A stretch of 64,000 bases of DNA from Ligula intestinalis (GCA_036362985.1 JAYGXS010000003.1:76180969-76244968), one strand, 5' to 3'; shown: positions 31,543 to 46,500, counted from the first letter of the stretch. Notes: generated by a model not told the origin, from the sequence alone. Program-made: numbers and translations.

Positions 31543-34500
31543 GAGACCGAAAAGCGCTGGCGGTCGGCTATCTTAAAGGGTGATGTACCCGAAATCAGCC
31601 GTCTTTTGGCTGAATCGCCGGAGCTCGCTAACTGGAAAGTGAGTAATCCGGTCAAATTCCCAACTATTCATATCAAAATTCGCTCTATACCTTTAAACTC
31701 TTGAATATACTGAGATCTACTCCAAGTTGGAAATGATAAAGGTGAACAGTGAAATGAATACTCACATACTTGTTCCAGTGTCTCATCCCATCTGTTTTTG
31801 CACCTTTTTAGGATTACATCACCGGGGTGAGTACTCGTCTGATTTCTTATACATTGCAGTCACAAAGTCTCAAACACATTCGCGTCCATTGTCAATTATT
31901 ACGCCTGGGTTGATGTTTTTTCCTTAGTCACCTATGCTTTCAAGAGCAACACGTCTTTGTTTATTAGAAATGTCCATGGAAAATTAATACTGTGGCCAGG
32001 GCATGACATCCTTTTCGAGATAACACACTGCATTCCGGATCTGTCGCCCTGGATTGTCATTAGTCATCACATGATCTGCTGGCGACGGCTGATGGTGCCA
32101 TGACCTTGACTTCTTCTAAAATATGCGCGTGTCACGCACAGGTAATAAAACAAATCATCATGTGCCGGAGAGTGGGGTGGGGGAGTAATGAGCTGAAGAC
32201 TGCATGTGCCTCGTCTAACTCGGTGCAGGTATCCTCGAATCCATAAATAATAGCAATTTAGAAGGAGCAAGAGCGTTCACCGGCAGACGTTTTTTGTGTA
32301 CCTGCCGATTCGGGTAATTGTCTCATATACCTATCTGCAGAGACTGAATATTGCGGCTCATGGCGGTCGTTATATGCAGCTCACTTTTTTTTCACGCGCG
32401 TATTCTGCCAATACCGGCTGAGGTGCTATGCGTGGCTCGCAGTTCATTGTCGCTTCTGTCTCCGCTGCCGATCTCCTCGTTGACCCTGTCTGCTACCGTG
32501 TCGCTGGTGTTTGTTTAGCCCCCTTTTGCGTTGGCTATCTGTTCTGTCGCGTCGACCCGCGTCTCACCCTGACTTCTTTCACGCTCATACACGGTGGTCG
32601 TAGAGATAACTTGCGGCCCCGATTGTTACATGTTGTGGCTGTCTCATAAAAGCATGGATAGACTAAACAACTAGCCGAAACGTCAGACACAATTAACCTG
32701 ACTTAGCACCTGATAACCGCATTTTCACTACTATCGCTGATAGAAATTTATTTTTTCTCGGGCTTCAAATTAATTGAAATCAAACAAATACAACGCGGAA
32801 CACAGCATCTGCTACGAAAAGAGCTGTAGGATAAGGAATAAGGATTATAGATCTTCGAAAGTCCACATCTTTTTTTGCGTTGGCAATCTTACCAACTGTA
32901 AGTGTGCCCCTTATGAGAAGGGCAAACCTACATGGAACTTCTTTCAACCGAATATGTTCTCACTCTGTAATATAAGGAATCAGTACCTAGTAAGTGTAGG
33001 TAAGATGAGTGACCACCGGTCATTTGGTAAAGGGTAAAGTTGTTGTCGGCAAATCGCACTGGTTTCCCGCAAAATTATTCCTAGGAAGGATCTCCGGTGC
33101 TACCGAAGCAAAAGGTATATCGCTATAATTCTCACGAAAAGCCAGTTCCATTTACTCAACGATTGGAAAACATTGGACGACTTCATCTGCCCTTCTTAAC
33201 CCTCATCCTGTCTAATAAGACAGTTCACCCGTCAGTATCGAAGATGTTCACCAAAGCAGAGTAGGCGCAAGGGTAGTGAGTTACTTGTGTCGCATTTGCC
33301 GCACTATCTATTTCCCCATTTTCTTGGCCTTGGTGTCACGATGAAGTCAAGAAGACCGATGGCGGGAGAGAGCGCAGATGGCCGACGCAGCATTAAACCG
33401 CATCTAGTCTTGCCACCACTCCGCATGGCTGCCGTGCGCTGATCTAGCTCCGTGTTAGTTAAGCGCATTCAATGCATGGCCCGTTCAGGAGGCACTCGCC
33501 GCGTACCTCGTGTCACGGACAGTCACCGAAAACCACTCGTCACTCCTCCAACACATACACCCTAAAATGAAGATTACCGTCATCGACTACGAAAGGCGGA
33601 CTGCCATGAGTGGTGGCGGGTTCTGAAGTGAACATCAGGCCCTAAAAGGTGCAATCAAATAGTATTTTATAGGAAAAGTGTTTCCCCTAAACGGGCCGCG
33701 TGATACTTGTGCTGGACAAACAAGGGAGTCAAATCAGGGCCTGGCAGGCGTTATTTGGATAGCGCATCAATAACAAATGTTGAAGGCAGGCAGGCGGGCA
33801 AGTAGCCCTAGGTGGATCCGGAACTCCGTCGGGTGGGCCTCAATCCCGACGGCGAGGAGGAGAAGTCGGAGCAGCATAGTCAGGAGGGGCTGCTCTGTCA
33901 TAAAAAAAACAGATGGAGATGAGAAGAGATGGATCCACCATAGGGAGGTTTGGTGTAGCAGACCTTGGCCGCCCTGAGGGCGGGTGAGAACGCGGTCGAA
34001 GACGCGTCTGCTGTGGTTCCCATGTTGAAGGCAGAGAGGAGTGTGGTGAAACGTATGAGGGCGGCGATCTAATAACCTTGTTTTAGGCATACATTTATGT
34101 TGTTGCTGTTGTTGTTTTCCTTCTGCTATTTAAACACCTTCAAATTAACCGTATGCTCCTCTTATTTTTGAATTTATCCAACGTGTTCGCGTGCCATCGG
34201 AAATCCCAGAATGTAAGTCTTGAATTGCACACTTGTTCACGTTGGCATTTTTCTTAATTGGGTGAATATTAGCAGCATTCTGAATGTGCTAGTTGACCGC
34301 CATGACTTTTCATTATTTGCTCCCAACTTCCATGTCTCACCTCCTTCTACCGGGCTTTTTCACTTCATCCAAATCCCCTTGGCGGAGTCCTCGTTTAGGT
34401 TAGTAATCCGAGCACGCGGGACGGACTATCGTAAATATTATTGAAGTTTTGTTGTTATATTTTAAAAAAATCGTGCAGCATACTCCAAATATTTTTCAAT

Positions 34501-37500
34501 CTCATCAAGACTGCGCCGTGAAATTTAATAACCCTAACTTGGATTGTAAGCCGATCCATAATTTCCCAGTAATTTTACGCAAAACCGCCTGCATTGAAGG
34601 TAGTTCCCGTTCTCCTGTTCTGTTTAGAGAGGTCATATAGGTAATCCTTACCGGGTCTGATATGGAATGTAGGCGTCCGGGGACTCGGTTGAGAGCCCGT
34701 TATTCGCGACCTCCGCATTTTCGGAACAACAATGGTAAGCACCAGTCCCTCGATTTTAAGAGTGGGGAGTAAAACAAGGGTCTTTGAGGCTCCATAGCTT
34801 CGGCTGCCTCACGACTATGTAGTCCTGCTTTTAACCTTAACCCCTTCGTAAATGCGAACCCTAAAATTACCTTAATCTTAACCATAACCAACGCTAATTT
34901 TTCTGGAATTTGAGGAAAAACACCTGTCAAGATCCCGTGACCTAAACTGGCGAGACAATACGCTCGTGGCTCAACGGTTAGAGTGTTTGACACTGATCAA
35001 AATGGTCGCGAGTTTGAGGCTCGAGTGAGTCACCACTTGGGTTTGGCTATTCCTGGCTGACGACGGCTACTAAGCCAAAAATGGCCATCCCAGCCTCCTT
35101 TGTCTTTGCCTCTACTATCAACTGTCACGGCTGTCCAAGGCAGAGCGGGACAGATGAGTCCCGTTAGCAGTCAGGTGAATGCTCACCAACGAGTATCGGA
35201 TTACTGTTGGCAGATGGACGCTCATCGATCTATTACCGATTATCGACGAGATTACTACTGTTCACAGACCCGTCTGCTACAGCTGTGAGGTCTGGTTCGG
35301 CGCGTTAGACTAACAAGACAGTCAACAGACGAATTGAGATCGAATTCGTGGTTCAAGCGCATCGCGCAATGTTGTAGCCAAACCAGTTCTCTTGTAGTGT
35401 TTTTGGACCGAAAGCTGATGAAAAGTTAGGTAAGGAAGTAATGGTAACATCGTATGGTCCTCAATTTTTCTAGCGAAACCCACATTGCAGTCGTTTATAT
35501 CACCGAAAGCGGTAGTGCGCAGAAAGGCGAAAAAAACTCATGCACTATAAGATTCCGATATAATTTTATCTTTCGTTCCGCTAGTGCTGAGTCACACATC
35601 TGCTTTCTTGAATCGCTCTTCTTCTTCTTCCTTTACCAGACCGCACTTCACTATGCAGCCAAAGTCAACGACGTCTCCCTGCTGCGTGTCTTGGCAGGCA
35701 ACTACCGTGCTGATGTGGAAAGCAAAAATCATGTAGGTACTTGTATCTCGTTAACGTTATCTTAATCTTAGCAGAAAACAGGCTGCTCAACCTTTGAATA
35801 AACCCTTTGGATTGCAGCTGTTCAGGCTCTATCTGCAAGTTAGCATGCGCATTGGTCTAATCTATTTCGGTGACATAATCACCATCAGGCCGCCAGTCAG
35901 TAGTGCACAAATACTCAATGTTTTATCATACTTCAAGCTGAGGTACATAGCCTTCTATCTAGTATCTGTGTTGTCTGTATGGTAGGTACTTCTGCGTGTA
36001 TAAGCATCCGTCATGTTGTCATATGCCCTTGGTTTATGATTTATTAAACATTAGGGTCATTTGTCAAACGAGAGCCCAGCCACACCTAAAGGTTTCGTCA
36101 CAGGATTATCTATGCTCACTTATCCCCTAGACTCGTAGGTCTGTTTAGCTTGCGACTAGCCTTCTTCGGCGCCTCACCACAGATCCTATCATCTCGAGTT
36201 TATTTTCCTCCCAATTCCTTGCATGCATCAATTTTAACTGAAACACTGTCTTCCGTCCGTTGCATTGCCGTCGCGTCTGGTCTTGCTTACACAATCTTCT
36301 TCCGTACTAGCCGTCCACGTCTGCAATAATATTGCATGCCTTTCTACTAGCGCAGAGCTAGAATAATCTTCCTAGGCTTGTTTATCACCCGACACTTCGT
36401 CGTACGCTACCTCTCTCCCCCCCGGTGAGACTACGTATGCTACCAATGAGTTGCGTTAATCCGACACCTGTTTATGTGCACGTCTGGTTATGCGAATTTC
36501 AGCTGTTTCAACAACCGGCTTGACCGCAAGACCCTTTTAGAATGCTGTTTGTCAGCTTGCTTAATCAGTCACTGTTTAGTTACTCTAATCTCGCCTTCCC
36601 GCAAACCCCCCACACACAGCACGTAATACAAGGTACTTTTACACCATCTGTGGGCTGATTAACGGTAGGGAGGGGGTGACTGGGTGCGACCTATCTCCTA
36701 CAAGCGCAGCACCCCATCGGCAGCCACCGGATGGTCACTGCAGCAAGGAGAAGAAGGCTTCTGCACCGTCCTAGTCGCGGCTGCCCGAAACACAGCCTGT
36801 CTGGTGAGGCACCCGGGTTTTCACTACATCACTCGCTGCTCTGGTCGTGAGCTGAGCTCAGCAGATTTGTGCACTATTACCCTGCGCACCAGGTCACCGT
36901 CTCACGTGCTTTCCTTTTGACTCTTTTCGTTTGTTGCTGGGCAAAAGAGCACAAAACGCGGGCGACTGTGTTAGCGGATGTTTTGGGAGGGAATCACGCA
37001 CTCAGAAATATGCCCTTCCCCCTCCATGCCAACACCCGTCATCAGAAACACAGCAGACGCGTCTTAGTCGTGTTCGCACCCGCCTCACGGCGGCCAAGGT
37101 CTGCTACACAAATCTCCCTATAGGGCAACGACACACACACACCAGGAAAACGTTGCGCTGATGGTTCATGAATGAGATCCGGCCTCTGCGGTGGGCGCAT
37201 TGGACCAACATGGGGGTCAGCTAGGAGTATGACAAGCTTTAGTGGGAATGTGCATCCATATCATCCACTTGGATCCGTTTACCCGCCCAGCCTACTGCAA
37301 CGTATGGAACCCACCATTTCGGATATAGTATACTGACTGCTCAACCAGGATTTCCTACGCAATCAATCTACTATCCACCAGTAAGCTGAGCGGATACATC
37401 GACCCAAGTATGATTTACCTCACGACTATAAGTGGGGCTACGATAGGTCAGTTGGCTAGAGCGTTGGCTGTACTAAAGTCTTTACCTCGTTGCCGAATCA

Positions 37501-40500
37501 AATTGTGCTCTTTTTATCTTGATCCCCGCCTCCTTTCAGTTTAACCTGTGTACTTGCAGTTGCTATTTTGACATGGAATCTGATAAAGGGTAGCTGTTTA
37601 CTAGCATCGAGATGCGTTTCTTAAGGGGTGTAGGCCATTTACTAAAAAATAATCTCCCTACCTTTCGGATTCTCATTTTTCGTAGAGTGTATCCTATTTC
37701 CTCCAGATCTGTATCCCATGGTAACTCGGGGTAGACCAGTGAACTTCGCCGCCCCCGCGCTATGATTTATGATTTATTTTTTCTAAGGTGCAGCCTTCGC
37801 ACTAGATCGGTTGCGAGCGCAATTTTTGATCTAGTTCGAATGTCAGCTGTGATCACACCTGATGTAGGTGGCCACAATTATTTCGCGGGCGTGATGACCA
37901 GTGGCAATGGATCTAGCTATTCTGACCGAACATCTTCACAATAACAGAGATCTGTCGTGTCCCGCGCCTCTTATTTGTAATTAACACAAACGGTGGCTTG
38001 TCTATCTGTTGTTCCTTAAAGCGACACGGGTGAGGAAGGGAAAACAGTCGACCACGAGTAGAGCTGTACATGAGGAGCAAGTCATTCTCACAAAAAAAGG
38101 CTACGTACATTTATTTATCTACCCAACGAGAAAGGGTCGCAGCCGTAAACCAATCAGATTTGACGAGAGATCGTTAGCCACCGTCCAGTTGCACGTTCTC
38201 CTTGCAGGCGCCTTTTCGTGTGATGATCCATCGTGAAAATGGAAGCATTTCTAACAAGCTCAAAGATCCCAAAACCGTCTTCGTTTCTTCCTTGTCTTTG
38301 TCGAGTCAGATTTTGGGTCGACCCACTCATGTTGCATTCAGGTAGGCTGCTGCGTCAGATGCGAGGTTAAGGACCACGAACACACCAGCGTCATCTTTCT
38401 TGGAGGACCTGCGGTATTGGCGTTGGCATGAACTGTATCATTTGGGGGCAGAAATCTTTGCAATTCATTTGAACTACCTTTTTTCGGCAGCGGTGCTCTA
38501 GAACCGTCAATTTTCGCTCGCACTGGCTCAGAAATTCTCATCAGCACTGATGTCAAATACGCGAAGATTTCGGTGGCGAATGGAATGCATGTTCACACGA
38601 GTCGCAGGGGTTGACTATCTCTACGGCAAGAGGGCCAATTGGCGATGTTTGCAGACCTGCTTCAAAAGTACGCCTGTTGTCGCAGATAGAGCCGTAGGTA
38701 CACCCTAACCACGATCACCTTTCGGTCAGATCCCGAGTAATTCAATTTATTTCAGTATAGTTAAGGGTAATAGGCAAACAATTAGGTACAAAATTTACTT
38801 TGAGAGAAATGTGCTACCGTTAAGTAGGGAGTAACATATTTATTTTATAAAAGTGGGGATAAAAGCACAAGTCTCCCGAAAAATCAAGCGACACGTGAAA
38901 TAACTCGTTAGAAAAAATACTAGCGTAGGTACTATATTTCCAGAGCACCTCTCGATTGCAGCTTGCTAGTCGTCATGCGACCTTCTGTATGGGGTGCATA
39001 CTTAGGTGGTGATCGAATATATGCCTCCGTTTAGAGACCAGGAGGCATGGGCTTCCGTAATACGTAATGGTGGTAATATGTATTTTATGAGTGGAGTAAA
39101 TGAAACTGACATGTATCTGTTTTCTGGAAGAAAAAGTCGAAAAATTGCATCTATGCCCATAACTCGTTCAAATACATCATAAAAGCGCAAATACGCTAGC
39201 GCGCAATTTGAAGTACAGTAACTTAGAAAAAATTAAAATCGGTAGCATCGGTCATGCTTTTCAGACGCACAGCTCCTATCCCGTGATGACTAACCACTGA
39301 AGGATATAGTATGAACAGGTACCATTAAATTCAATTCCCGTGATGGCCACAGTTTTAGATATAATTGGGATTGACAACGTTGGTGGCCTTAACCTGTGGA
39401 TAAGGCCTAACAATAACTCCAATGGTAACACTTGAAGGAGGTCTAGCAGGTAATAAGCGAGGGAAAGGAACTTAAATGAAGCCTACCCCAATGATATAAT
39501 AATTTAAAGGGTGGGACCACTAATCTGATTGTCACCGTTTTATCCCGACGAGTGTGGCAGGAGAGAAGGCAACGCGAGTCTTTGGAAACCACGCTATTCT
39601 AGGCCTCCAGGAGCCGATAATTCCTAACTTTTTTATTGGATTTCCAACCAATGCCATACCCGTCCCAAAGGGCGTTCTACAACATTCTGGCTGTATGGCT
39701 AGCAACACATTAGTTGGTCCTTTCTTACGCTGGACTCTCCTTGCGGGAACTTGACTAATATTTGGGTCGCATACGGCTTCATGCGTACTCGATGCAGCAG
39801 TTCGTGTTGATTGGCTGCCTGGTATATCAGGTGTATCTCCTAACCGGCTCACTTCGTCATGGAGCACGTGGCCACATTTTATTTTAGCCTTAGGCCGCCT
39901 CTCAATTGTAGTTCCTGTCTCCGTAACGGATTCGAAATAAACTTGGTAGCTCTGGCGCTAGTTCAATATCAGAGGCTCCCCGTTCTCTTATTAGTGAGAC
40001 TGCCGCGAGTCCGACCATCACGAATGACATCTACTGCTGCAAAGCAGGTTGCACTCAGCGACCGTCAGTTGTGTATAAAGTGGCTCATTAAACCGATTAT
40101 TGTAGGTCTGTGGAATCTTCGATCCTCTGGTTCATCAACCCTTGCTTATTTATTGGAATTCTAGCCTTTCTCAAACAGTCGTGGAAGGCGTTCTAAAGCA
40201 TTCTGCTCTAAAACTTCCCGCGCTTTGATTGGTCGTCTATTGCGCTGGAATCCCCTCGCGGAAACTTAGCGAATAATTGGGTCGCATGCGTGAGCAAAGG
40301 CTCCACACGTACTCGATGCGGCTGCAAACGCTGATTGGCTGCCTATTTTATCGCGTGTATTTCCCAACCGTGTTGGGTCATTGCGGCATGCGTGTGGTCA
40401 CATCCTCCTTTCGTCTTAGGCTGCGACTCAATCCCGCCTTCGCAGCAGTCATCCAGCCTTATACTGTTGACCATCTTTAACGGTTCTGAACGATAGTTTT

Positions 40501-43500
40501 CGCACTTTGAAGCCCAGATAGCTTCGGTTTAATCAGCTCCGTCAGGCAGCTTAATTCGGAGGTTTTTGATCCGTTTTCCAAAAAGGTTCTCTCTCTCTCG
40601 TCAACGCCGAATAGCCAGCTGTAGTTAAGTTTTCTGCGTACGCACACCTTGTGATTTACTGTAGTGGTTTTAACATCCATTAAAAGGGGCTGTCTACTTG
40701 TCGCTTTGACGCACCTGTGTCCATAAGGGATAGTTATTTTTCCCATACAACCCGGTAATTTGGGCTCCATAAAGTAGCTGGTAATTTCAGATCGATGCGC
40801 TGTTCAGGTGAACATATTGTGCGCGTACTTCAAATTGCGTTTCAAATTTCTCGTCCTCCGTGGGAAATAATATTTACGGGATTTCGGACCAGCTAGCACT
40901 CTGGCAGACACTCGTTATTAGTTATTGGATTCGTTTTCACAACATCCCCAGCCTCAGAAGCCACGGCAAGCACTAGTCAAAACGAGCTACATCTCCGTGA
41001 CCGCCTTCCGTCAACAATTCTCGGATTCCAGCTATATACAAACGGCTGAATCGTTCCAATATCCTTTCCATACAGTTACTCGCTTTATACATATTGCATA
41101 GAGCTTTAATATCGTTTAACTTTACTTCGATCTATCATGGGAAGCAAAACTAAACGTACAGCGCAACGTGTAAAAAGTCTGCCGCGAGTGGGATTTGAAC
41201 CCAAAACCCGTGTTTCGGGGGCATCGGTCGTTACCATTCGACCACGGGGGCGCACGGTTTCCACTGATTTAATTCAGGATATAAGCTCAAATCGCAATTT
41301 CGAGGGTAGAAACCGCATGGTTGGCGCAACGAAATCGCGCCCTGCTGAAAGGCCTAGAAGTCCTCGGAGCTCAATAGACACAAAGTACGAAGACCGAGAT
41401 GGCATATCAGACATGGAATTTTCCAAAGCATTTTCCGTCATGCAGAAGGAGATGGTATGCCTAAAATGGAATTAGCGGAACTGAAGTCACTTTTTGCATA
41501 TTCTTACACATGGCTCGATGTCGGAGACTACTGAAAGCCGAGAAAAGGCCAAGCCGAAGAAAACAGAGCAGGTTTCCATACTCCATAAGCAAACTACAGC
41601 AGAACCAGTAGTGGAACTCGACCTAGTCGAAGATTCGGAAATCCACGAAAATGTAGAAGACCTGGGAGTCGAACCCTGTACGTTGGGCCAACAGGCAGAC
41701 GTTGTCGCCACTAGACTAGCAGACCGCGATGAAGGGACTGAACATTTTGCTTACTCAAGGGGTGTCGTGCTTAACACAGTCCCAAAAACCAAGCAGGCGG
41801 TGTCTAAGATACCAGTAAGAACTAGTCTGGTTGCGTCTCCCAAAAAGCCCAAGACGCCGCCGACTACAACACAAAAAGGTGGCCTTGGCCCAAAAGAGGA
41901 GCTGTTGGGTCCTCCCAATTATCAAATGCCGGAGCTTAGGGATCTCACAGCCCAAGTCGAGGATACCCACACGTCGGTAGGGTCCACTAATAAACCTAAT
42001 AGCCCGTTATTTAATCGCAGCCAGTGCATCATCATGCAAGGCATGCCTGAACCTTCTTCGTAGACCCCAAAGAATAGAATTGACCATGATATGGATTTAT
42101 TCCGCGGATATATTAAACTTCTCCTACATGAAAATGAAAAAATGGTGGTCCCCGTCCTAAAAGCATTTAGGATGGGCCTGAAGAAGGGTCCATATACGGA
42201 CTCGGGTCAACCCAGACCAAAAAAATTTACACTCAAGCACGAAGAGCAAGCGAAGCTACTTTTGAACAGGAAATCGCAACTACGGATCAAGTACTCAATG
42301 GTTTTTTTTCAGCGGGAGTAATCGCCTGCCGAGAGGGAGAAGTGGAGGGCACTGAAAACCGAACTCCACAGGAGATCCAATGCGGGCGAGAGGAACCCGC
42401 GAATAATGAACGGAGAAATCATCACCGCCCAGAGGTCATTCCTCTGGAGACAGCCAATAACGCTGAGTTTTACAGACAAAAAGCAGACCAAAACTCAGGC
42501 AATAAAGTAGCTAATTCACAGTGACCTTCCAGCTCCCTCGACCCACAAATCGCTCAGAACTCTATGCCGGCGAAGCTGCGCTTTCTTTATACGAACGCAC
42601 AAAGTTTGCTTCAGAAGATTTACGAGCTCAAAGTTTGTATAGCTGATCTACAGCCGGATGTCATATCCATTATAGAGACCTGGCTACAGGCCGACGTAAT
42701 GGATGCCGAAATTGTACCCGGAGAGTACCAAGTTTTTCGTCCGGACGGGATACATAGGAGGGGAGGAGGAATAACAGTGTTTTTCAAGAAGGGCATCATT
42801 GCACCAGAACGCAAAATTGGTTCCTCTCATGATTGTGAAGCGCTATGGCTTAAACTGAAAACGCGTGGTGTACCCACTTTACATTTCATGACCGCCAAAT
42901 CAATCTCCAGAGGGTGGCGAGACCTTGTTTGGACTAATGCGTGAGCTGGCTCAAAATGAAAATGCGCTGATCACTGGAGATTTTAACGCCCCACTGATTA
43001 ACTGGGATGAGCTATCAGTTAAGGGTTCTCATGAGTCTTTTAGCTCCACATTCTTAAAACTGACGGGGACCTCTCTCTCGTGCATAATGTTGGATTCCCA
43101 ACGAGAATAAAAGAAGCACAAACAGCGTACTGTTTGAACCTCGTATTATCGAAAGAACCGATTGATACAAGCGAAATTAGATGAATCGCACCTCTTGGAA
43201 AGAGTGACCATGTCATGGTCCTGTGGGAATATGCTTCAAACACCAATCAACCGAGAAATACGGAGGTTCGGTTAGACTACTGGCGCGGAAATTACACCGC
43301 AATGAGGAATGAACTAGCAGCAATAAATTGGTATGACTTTCTAACCGATAGTCCGGATGCCGACTGGAACACTGTCAGGGATCTTATAAGCGAAGTTATG
43401 CATCGAAACTGTGCGCTGAAAAAAGTACAAAAGGCGAGCAGGCCCTCCTAGTTAACGCACGATCTGAAGAGCCAAATAAACCGCAAGAACAAACTCTGGA

Positions 43501-46500
43501 GAAGGTACTTATCAACACGCCAGCCTTCACACTACGAAGAATTCCGCCAAAAGCGGAACGAGGTTAGATCAAACATTCGAAAAGCGGGGAAAGACTACGA
43601 AGCAAAAATTATCAAGTGGGCCGTAACGAAGCCAAAGCTGCTCTACAGTTACATCAACAGCAGGCTAAAAAACAAAGACACAGTTGCAGTACTAAAAGGT
43701 GAAAATAATGAGGAAATTATAGACAGTCTCGAAAAAGCAGAACACTTTAACAAGTTTTTTGCATCTGTATTCACTGAGGAACTGCATTTTAATCCGACAG
43801 ACTTCCATGCAGAGAATAATGGCAGAACCATGGAGGACCTCCGTTTTACAGAAGAAGATGTAAGGAATGAACTTCTTGCGCTTAATGAAGCTAAGTATCC
43901 GGGTCCAGACAAAATACCAGCAAAGGTACAGCAAGAGCTGGCTTCGGAACTTTCCAGACCGCTTGCGCACATTTTTCAGTTTTCCTTTGATCAAGGTCTC
44001 CCCCCATCCGATTGGAAAGTTGCGAACATATACCCTATTCACAAGGGTTGATCCAGAACCAGCGCGAACAACTATCGACCAGTGAACCTAACTTGCATCT
44101 GTTGTAAAGCTATGGAAAGGATAATGAAAAAGGCCACTATGAAGTTCCTCGAAGAAAAAGACTTCTTTGATGGTGCCCAAAACGGGTTTCGAGGAAACCG
44201 CTCCTGCCTGACCAGGAGCAGGAGCAGTGGTCCAAGTCATTAGACGAAAATACCCCCGTAGATGTTGTTTACATAGACTTTAAAAAAGCCTCCGATAGTG
44301 TCCCTCACCAACGGCTACCCTACAAGGTTGGCAAATCCGGGATAAGGAACAATTTACTAAATTGGGTAGGAGATTTTCTCATAGGCTGATCGCAGTCCGT
44401 GTGAGTCGGAAACGCAAAATCCTCTTCAGTGCCAGTTGTGAGTGCAGTGTCTCAGGGCTCCGTTCTTGGGCCACTATTGTTACTAATCTACGTCAACGAC
44501 TGTAGGCATGGACTGGTCAGTAATGGAGTCTTGTTTGCAGATGATATTAAGATATGGCAACCCATCAGAATCGCTTATGATGAACCAACTTTGCAAGAAG
44601 GACTTGACCGCCTAAGTGAATGGTCCAAAAATGGTTAATGCGGTTTAACTTTGAGAAGTGTGTCATATTGCGGCTCAAGATGAAGAAATTGAGCGCAACG
44701 GATGACTCACACAAATACGTACTCGATGGAAGGTGCCTGTCGAACGTCAATGAACAAAAAGATCTGCGTATGGCTTTTGTGCCATCCCTGAAGCCGTCTT
44801 TACAGTGTGCTAGGGCTGCCAAGAAGGCGAACAGTGTTCTGTTTGCCACTAAGCGAACTTTTGTCGACATAGACAAAAAACTATTCGGCAAAATCTATGA
44901 AACACTTATTCGCTCACATCTGGAGTATGGCGTTCAGGCGTGGCGACCATGGATGCACAAAGATAACCAGATGCTGGAAAGAATTCAGCGAAAGGCAACG
45001 AAAATTGTAAAGGGCCTAAAGTCTTCATCTTACGAATGTAGACTAGAAGCACTTAACGTTTCCTCCCTCGAGTATCGACAAATCCGCGGCGACCTCATAC
45101 AGACGTACCGCCTCGTGAGGAATCGGGAGTGTGCCCTGAAGTTTGATGACTTCTTCGCCTTCGCCACTTCAACCAACCTCCGTGGGAATTTCCTCAAACT
45201 GTGGGGAACCCTATCACATCTAGAGGTCCGTGGCAGTCGTTCTCACAACGAGTCATCGGTGCCTGGAACGGACTGCCCGAGGGGGTCGTAATGGCGAACT
45301 CCACAGATGCGTTTAAACGGAAACTGGATGAAAATCTCCTTAACAGTTACCGTTAATATGTGCAAGGAAGCAGGAATAATTTACGCCCCGGAAATACTCA
45401 TAGATAAAAATTTACATTTGTATATGCTACTCACTATTTTACAGTAACACATTTTATGTTGAATATATTATGTACACAAGAAACTATCCTAACTGCTTAC
45501 ACGCACACGTTAAAATGTGTACATGTATATATGTTACTCACTGTTTATAGTGACATAGTTTATGTTGGATATTCCATGCATACTGTTTTCAGTAAGGTCT
45601 TCAAAGGCCCTGCCTACTACCCTAAATGTACTGAACTATACTGAACTATAATCTCTGCTTCATTTTCTGCTGAGACTACTCATTTTAGCTCGCACCCCCT
45701 AAGGGCCACTCAGAAGTCATCTTATAGTCTATTACCATCAGCCAGCCATCTCCATTTTAGCCCTGAGGCTTCTCGGAGGCCGTTATGTTGTATGTTCTTT
45801 TAAACTTATTTGTTTCTTCGTATTTTGCCTCTTCTTATCTCCCTCTCTGCTTTCGCCCTCAATCTCTTTCAGGGGGTGAGTTGCATGTAAAAGCTGCTAA
45901 CTAATTTGCATATTCTAAGAATACTTCCCCCCCTCCCAATAGCTGTTTGCTTTCTACTACCCCCTAATTTTACCCAGCCCGGCCTCCCCCCTGTGTCTCA
46001 TTTCGATTCATCAGCTCTCCATGGATGTGGCTTAATGGTGGTTTTCGCTTCACCAGGTGGTGACTGTTGCCAGACATCCGCATGCTCGCAGCATAGCCGA
46101 TAACCATTGCTGTTTTACGCTAACCAACTGTGCTGTTAACCGGGACCCTGGGGTCGGATCTGCCACCCGAACTCGGTTCCTCACCGGCCCCTCTGCCATA
46201 TTTGTGCATTTCCTTAGCTTTCTGGCTGACGAAATCATAATTCAGTTGACCCAATTGTAAAAATTTTTCGACCTTGGTGGGAGTCCATCCCACACAGTCT
46301 CCCCCGCGGTATGTGTTGGACTCCTGCCGAGGTCGCAAATTTTTCACAATTAGCTCAACTAAATTAGACAAATCTGCCAACCCCCTCCCCCCTAACAAGA
46401 AATCATAATTGTCGGTTTATCAACGTTCCTGTCGAATAACCATATCTGCATCGCAGTCCTCTTTAGACTATTCTTGCATTCATGTCTCCCCCTTCCCCCA

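Larger units (their letters stand above)
41480..45650 (+). mobile_element. CR1-like LINE, nearly full length, inactive
   Basis: ORF1 and ORF2 are both recognisable and in order on the + strand, followed by a 3' end with a duplicated ACTGAACTAT (about 45629-45648) that may be the terminal short repeat typical of CR1-like elements. The orientation is the same as the host gene, within intron 3 of the ankyrin gene. Multiple stops and frameshifts show that it is dead. The 5' limit is approximate. Confidence 0.9.

Noticed and set aside
41137..41475. Plus frame upstream of the LINE ORF1
   Set aside because: Its recognisable part is again antisense to a tRNA-like sequence, so it is not evidence of an extra LINE protein segment.
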